Shown here piece by piece: positions 63,007 to 64,000 of a stretch of 64,000 bases of DNA (position 1 is the first letter of the stretch; each line of letters opens with the position of its first letter). The notes beneath the pieces were generated by a model. The model did no database searches. It saw only the letters and a list, made by a program, of their open reading frames with translations, and was not told the origin of the DNA. Source of the DNA: Brachyhypopomus gauderio (taxonomy: Eukaryota > Chordata > Actinopteri > Gymnotiformes > Hypopomidae). The stretch is from assembly GCF_052324685.1 (NCBI RefSeq), contig NW_027506896.1, positions 221,001-285,000 of the forward strand, in the 5' to 3' direction. A program made the position numbers and the translations under genes.

Positions 63007-64000
63007 ATCTGCTCAACAACAGCTCGACAGCGTCTGCAGAGCTGCGTTTGGGGTGGTCCTCACAGATGAACCTGCATCAAACGTGTCTCTTCACATCTGC
63101 ACACACGGTGACTGCTTCATGATCACCACGAGGTTATCTTAGGGTTGGCTCACACTGCACCCTTAGCTCATTGGCTGTTTGACTGGCTACTGGGTCCACC
63201 ATACTGAGCTAGGATCTCCGTTACATACTGATTTGATTTTATCAGGCAAATCTGAAAAGCTGTTCCAATAGCCTTATCTTAGTTTCTCACCATTTAATGG
63301 TCATGACACCGTTTTATATCCACAAGGTAGAGCAATCACTGTGTTGACAGGTCCTAGTTTCGTCTGTAAAATCATAAGTATATTATCTTCAAGCATAATG
63401 ATAATTCTGTGCACATATGGTACGTACAACATGCTTTACTACGATAATAGATGGTGCTCATTTTAGTGGTGGCTGCCCATAGATATTTAAAGACTTAAGG
63501 AGTTTAAGAAGTAATCTATATGCCATTTTTAGATACAAAATCAGGACCATTTACATTGTAAACCAAGATGTTATTCTCTTATGCTTCTGGAAGGCTTAGT
63601 ATTGCATTTTTTATTACTTCATATTACTGTTCCTACACTTGACTATTGTGTGATGAGATTTCCATTTAGTACATTGACTCACCAAAATGCCCACATGCTT
63701 GGCCATAAAAAGAGAGATGCTGAACAAAAGCCCCCTAAGAAAACACCATTGTGTGTGGAAGTATAGGACATGTCTATGAAACATTTAAAGGAAAAAAATA
63801 TTACCATTTGAAATGGTCTCAGCTGTTGACTGCTAATTAGACGTCCTTGGGAGAAGGAGGGTATGTTTTTTTATTGCTGACAATGGGCTCTTTCACTGTG
63901 TTTCTGTGGCCTTGCTATTTAGGCCTTCTCTCTCAGACTATTCAAGGCAACCAATGGTCTCTTTTTAGACTATGGGATATTTGGCATTTTTTAATTCATT

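Larger units (their letters stand above)
54941..64000. other. Gene-free stretch, 9 kb, with microsatellites
   Basis: No protein-coding exon or RNA gene that I can support. Contains the simple repeats listed separately and small minisatellites at 56313 and 62934. The 66-residue minus-strand ORF at 55397-55597 was considered and rejected. Confidence 0.45.

Overview
The window is vertebrate nuclear DNA, almost certainly from a teleost fish. The evidence is compact GT-AG introns, two recognisable vertebrate protein genes, vertebrate-type tRNA genes, very dense (CA)n/(TA)n microsatellites and several interspersed repeats of teleost type. All gene models here were assembled by eye from reading frame, splice phase and family resemblance; nothing was run.

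Layout. (1) Positions 1-8,500, minus strand: most of an ephexin-family RhoGEF gene that best resembles ARHGEF15. Twelve coding exons run from an ATG at 5218 down to 200 or 192, and a possible untranslated first exon lies near 8366. (2) 8,600-11,800: gene-free spacer with a (TA)n hairpin and a decayed Ty3/gypsy-type pol fragment. (3) 11,850-26,090, plus strand: the complete vigilin gene (hdlbp). It has one untranslated exon plus 26 coding exons that join to 3,822 nt, giving 1,273 residues with 15 KH units; a CU-rich 3' UTR follows. (4) 26,996-27,665: three intact tRNA genes, Ile-AAT (minus), Pro-TGG (plus) and Gly-TCC (plus). (5) 27,700-64,000: about 36 kb with no protein gene I can support. 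It holds two large minisatellites (29.9-30.5 kb and 52.9-54.9 kb), a 1.7-kb broken Tc1/mariner-class transposon (51,076-52,772), a 298-bp hAT-like insertion inside the second minisatellite, microsatellites, homopolymer runs and possible CTCF sites.

How the parts relate. Vigilin is a cytoplasmic and ER-associated RNA-binding protein known to bind CU-rich mRNA and tRNA. Its gene is followed about 0.9 kb downstream by a tRNA cluster, and its own 3' UTR opens with a C/U-rich tract. ARHGEF15 is a Rho guanine-nucleotide exchange factor of vascular and neuronal cells; it is divergently oriented to vigilin with no obvious functional link. In human, ARHGEF15 and a large tRNA cluster both lie on 17p13.1 while HDLBP lies on 2q37, so the combination seen here may record a rearrangement. 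I found no CRISPR array, operon or prokaryote-like system.
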